A DNA stretch of 64,000 nucleotides from Oceanobacillus timonensis. GTDB lineage: Bacteria > Bacillota > Bacilli > Bacillales > Amphibacillaceae. Of the stretch, positions 62,747 to 64,000 are shown piece after piece. The notes beneath the pieces were generated by a model. It was given only the letters and a program-made list of their open reading frames with translations, did no database searches and was not told where the DNA came from. The translations under genes were made by a program, and so were the position numbers. The stretch lies in NCBI RefSeq assembly GCF_900166635.1, contig NZ_LT800497.1:3954344-4018343 (forward strand), given 5' to 3'. The stretch's first letter is position 1, and every line of letters starts with the position of its first letter.

Positions 62747-63850
62747 ATGATACATAAAACATCAAAAATACCACATTATTTTCTAGCACTTATTTTATTT
62801 ATTGCTCTCGCAGTCTTTATGATTGGATGCAGCTCTAATTCTGAAGAGAACAATGGAGATTCCAACGCAGAAGGTCAAACAGAAAGTGTTTCCGCCGATG
62901 ACGCAGAAGCAGAGGAAGAAGATGCAGATGTCGAATCAGGAGCTTCTGACCTCTACCATGAAATTGGAGAAACATTTGAAATGATAGGGTATTATTCCGA
63001 TGTGCCTGCAGAAGTTACCGTCAATGATATATGGATTGAGGATGATCCGGAACATCAAGAATATATTGAGGATAATATCGCTTCCCCTACGGAAGATGAT
63101 GTTGTCGTGTTTGTTGATTATACGGTTAAAAATGTCGGGGATACCGATATGACAATGGGAGATTTAATTCCAGAATATACCGATGCAAATACAGAGCTTG
63201 ATTTAAGCTATCCAGAAAACGATACATTTACTGACTTTACGGAGTCCTTCCAGGTACCTTTGGAGGCAGGTGAGTCTATGGATGTCATTGGAACTGTTCC
63301 TGCAGATAAAAAAGACCAATATACCAGTGCATTAATGTGGAATATCACCCAAGATGTCCCTGAAATTGTTTTCCATACCCCACAGGAAGAACGACGAGAC
63401 AAAATTGGTACATATGACATTGGAGAGGATATGTATCTATTTGGCCAGGGAGAAGATAGCTTTTATAGAGTAAATATCAGTAACATAGAAGTTGTAGAAG
63501 ATTATGAAGGTATTGAAAGGTTTGATGATGACAGTTCTTTCTTTGCAATCGATATGGAATTCGAGAATCAATTAGAGGAAGATGTATCTTTATACAGTAC
63601 ATTCCCTAGCGCTTTTGCAAATGGGCAAGAAGCCATTTATTCGGACAATCTTGTCATAGATGGTCAAGTTGTAGAAGATTTATATGAGGGGCCTGAAGGG
63701 GAAATTAGTCCTGGAGAAACGATAGAAGGAACCGTATACCTTGAAGTCATTGACGAGAATATGGAGGATGTCAAGTTACTCTACCTAAACCCGACATTGC
63801 TCACTTTCCCGGATTATGCAATGCGTATCAATTATAATGTGGAGGATTAA
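62747..63850 (+). CDS. Acidic lipoprotein with DUF4352/DUF5068-like domains
   Basis: The 367-residue protein starts at ATG 62747 after AAGGAAGGACG. The signal peptide ends in FMIGC at about residue 28, so it is lipid-anchored. A low-complexity stretch rich in Glu, Asp and Ser (30-68) links to two beta-rich, immunoglobulin-like segments, each with a VNDIW or VNISNIEV type strand and a late TVP or GTV motif, as in DUF4352/DUF5068 proteins. Function is unknown. The strong acidity fits a salt-tolerant host. Confidence 0.75.
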   Translation: MIHKTSKIPHYFLALILFIALAVFMIGCSSNSEENNGDSNAEGQTESVSADDAEAEEEDADVESGASDLYHEIGETFEMIGYYSDVPAEVTVNDIWIEDDPEHQEYIEDNIASPTEDDVVVFVDYTVKNVGDTDMTMGDLIPEYTDANTELDLSYPENDTFTDFTESFQVPLEAGESMDVIGTVPADKKDQYTSALMWNITQDVPEIVFHTPQEERRDKIGTYDIGEDMYLFGQGEDSFYRVNISNIEVVEDYEGIERFDDDSSFFAIDMEFENQLEEDVSLYSTFPSAFANGQEAIYSDNLVIDGQVVEDLYEGPEGEISPGETIEGTVYLEVIDENMEDVKLLYLNPTLLTFPDYAMRINYNVED

Positions 63851-63949
63851 ACATAACTTGTTTGTGTAAAGCATCCTATTTTCTTTATAAATAGAATAGG
63901 ATAGGATAAAATAGCAGTAACACGTATGATAAGCCTAAATGAATATGTA

Positions 63950-63996
63950 GTGCTAACCTCAGGCGCACATCAATTACTAAGGAGGTTAGCACTTTT
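63950..63996 (+). terminator. Intrinsic terminator near the right edge
   Basis: GTGCTAACCTC (63950-63960) pairs perfectly with GAGGTTAGCAC (63982-63992), followed by TTTT. Confidence 0.8.
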
Positions 63997-64000
63997 CCAG

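Noticed and set aside
1..64000. CRISPR arrays, tRNA, rRNA or prophage genes
   Set aside because: No regularly spaced direct repeats, cloverleaf-like segments, rRNA words or phage structural genes were seen by reading.

Overview
The window reads as a chromosomal segment of a low-GC, Gram-positive Bacillaceae. Oceanobacillus/Virgibacillus-type is my inference from gene content, strong Shine-Dalgarno sites, TTG/GTG starts and very acidic secreted lipoproteins; no rRNA or marker gene confirms it. About 55 genes were identified, most in metabolic operons separated by clear intrinsic terminators. No tRNA, rRNA or CRISPR array was seen.

Layout. 1-4800: a partial carboxylesterase, an AadA-like nucleotidyltransferase, an IS110-family element with a long structured non-coding leader, a GNAT acetyltransferase, and a lipoprotein with a decayed paralogue beside it. 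4845-17300 (minus): a complete glycogen operon in the transcription order pgcA-glgB-glgC-glgD-glgA-glgP-amylase, interrupted by members of a GTTCAAAAAGT-ended repeat family. 17830-24963: a MarR/MFS pair, homocysteine methyltransferase, phosphoglycerate mutase, butanediol dehydrogenase, a second long repeat copy, and a divergent TetR/hydrolase pair. 25063-30216: a chitobiose-type PTS cluster (IIB, IIA, IIC, GH4 enzyme) divergent from a GntR regulator and a ChbG deacetylase. 30311-33563: YdcF-like protein, CapA-like lipoprotein and an unknown membrane protein. 33899-38600: gluconate operon gntK-gntP-gnd with a classical GntR operator and cre but no gntR. 38677-41708: an unusual ketoacyl-ACP synthase plus AMP-ligase pair. 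41946-48059: Mag glycosylase, acyl-CoA dehydrogenase, MFS with ArsR-type regulator, a frameshifted membrane gene and a stress-type SDR. 48111-51070: copper operon copZ-copA plus a previously uncalled 54-residue membrane peptide, with two CsoR-like operators. 51439-58451: an orphan betaine-binding lipoprotein and a sucrose operon (lacI-type regulator, GH13, PTS, GH32). 58645-64000: deoxyribosyltransferase-like protein, HAAS-type membrane protein, frameshifted Nudix hydrolase, Dabb protein, an IS3-family element carrying a 26-bp perfect hairpin, and an acidic lipoprotein.

Together the genes describe a saprophyte that imports disaccharides by PTS (chitobiose, sucrose) and gluconate by permease, channels carbon through PgcA into glycogen, and remobilises it with GlgP and a cytoplasmic amylase.

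The most interesting non-textbook signals are the structured RNA upstream of the IS110 transposase (a bridge-RNA candidate), the GTTCAAAAAGT repeat family that even supplies the stop codon of glgP, a glgC leader peptide with a hairpin, and the small third protein of the copper operon.
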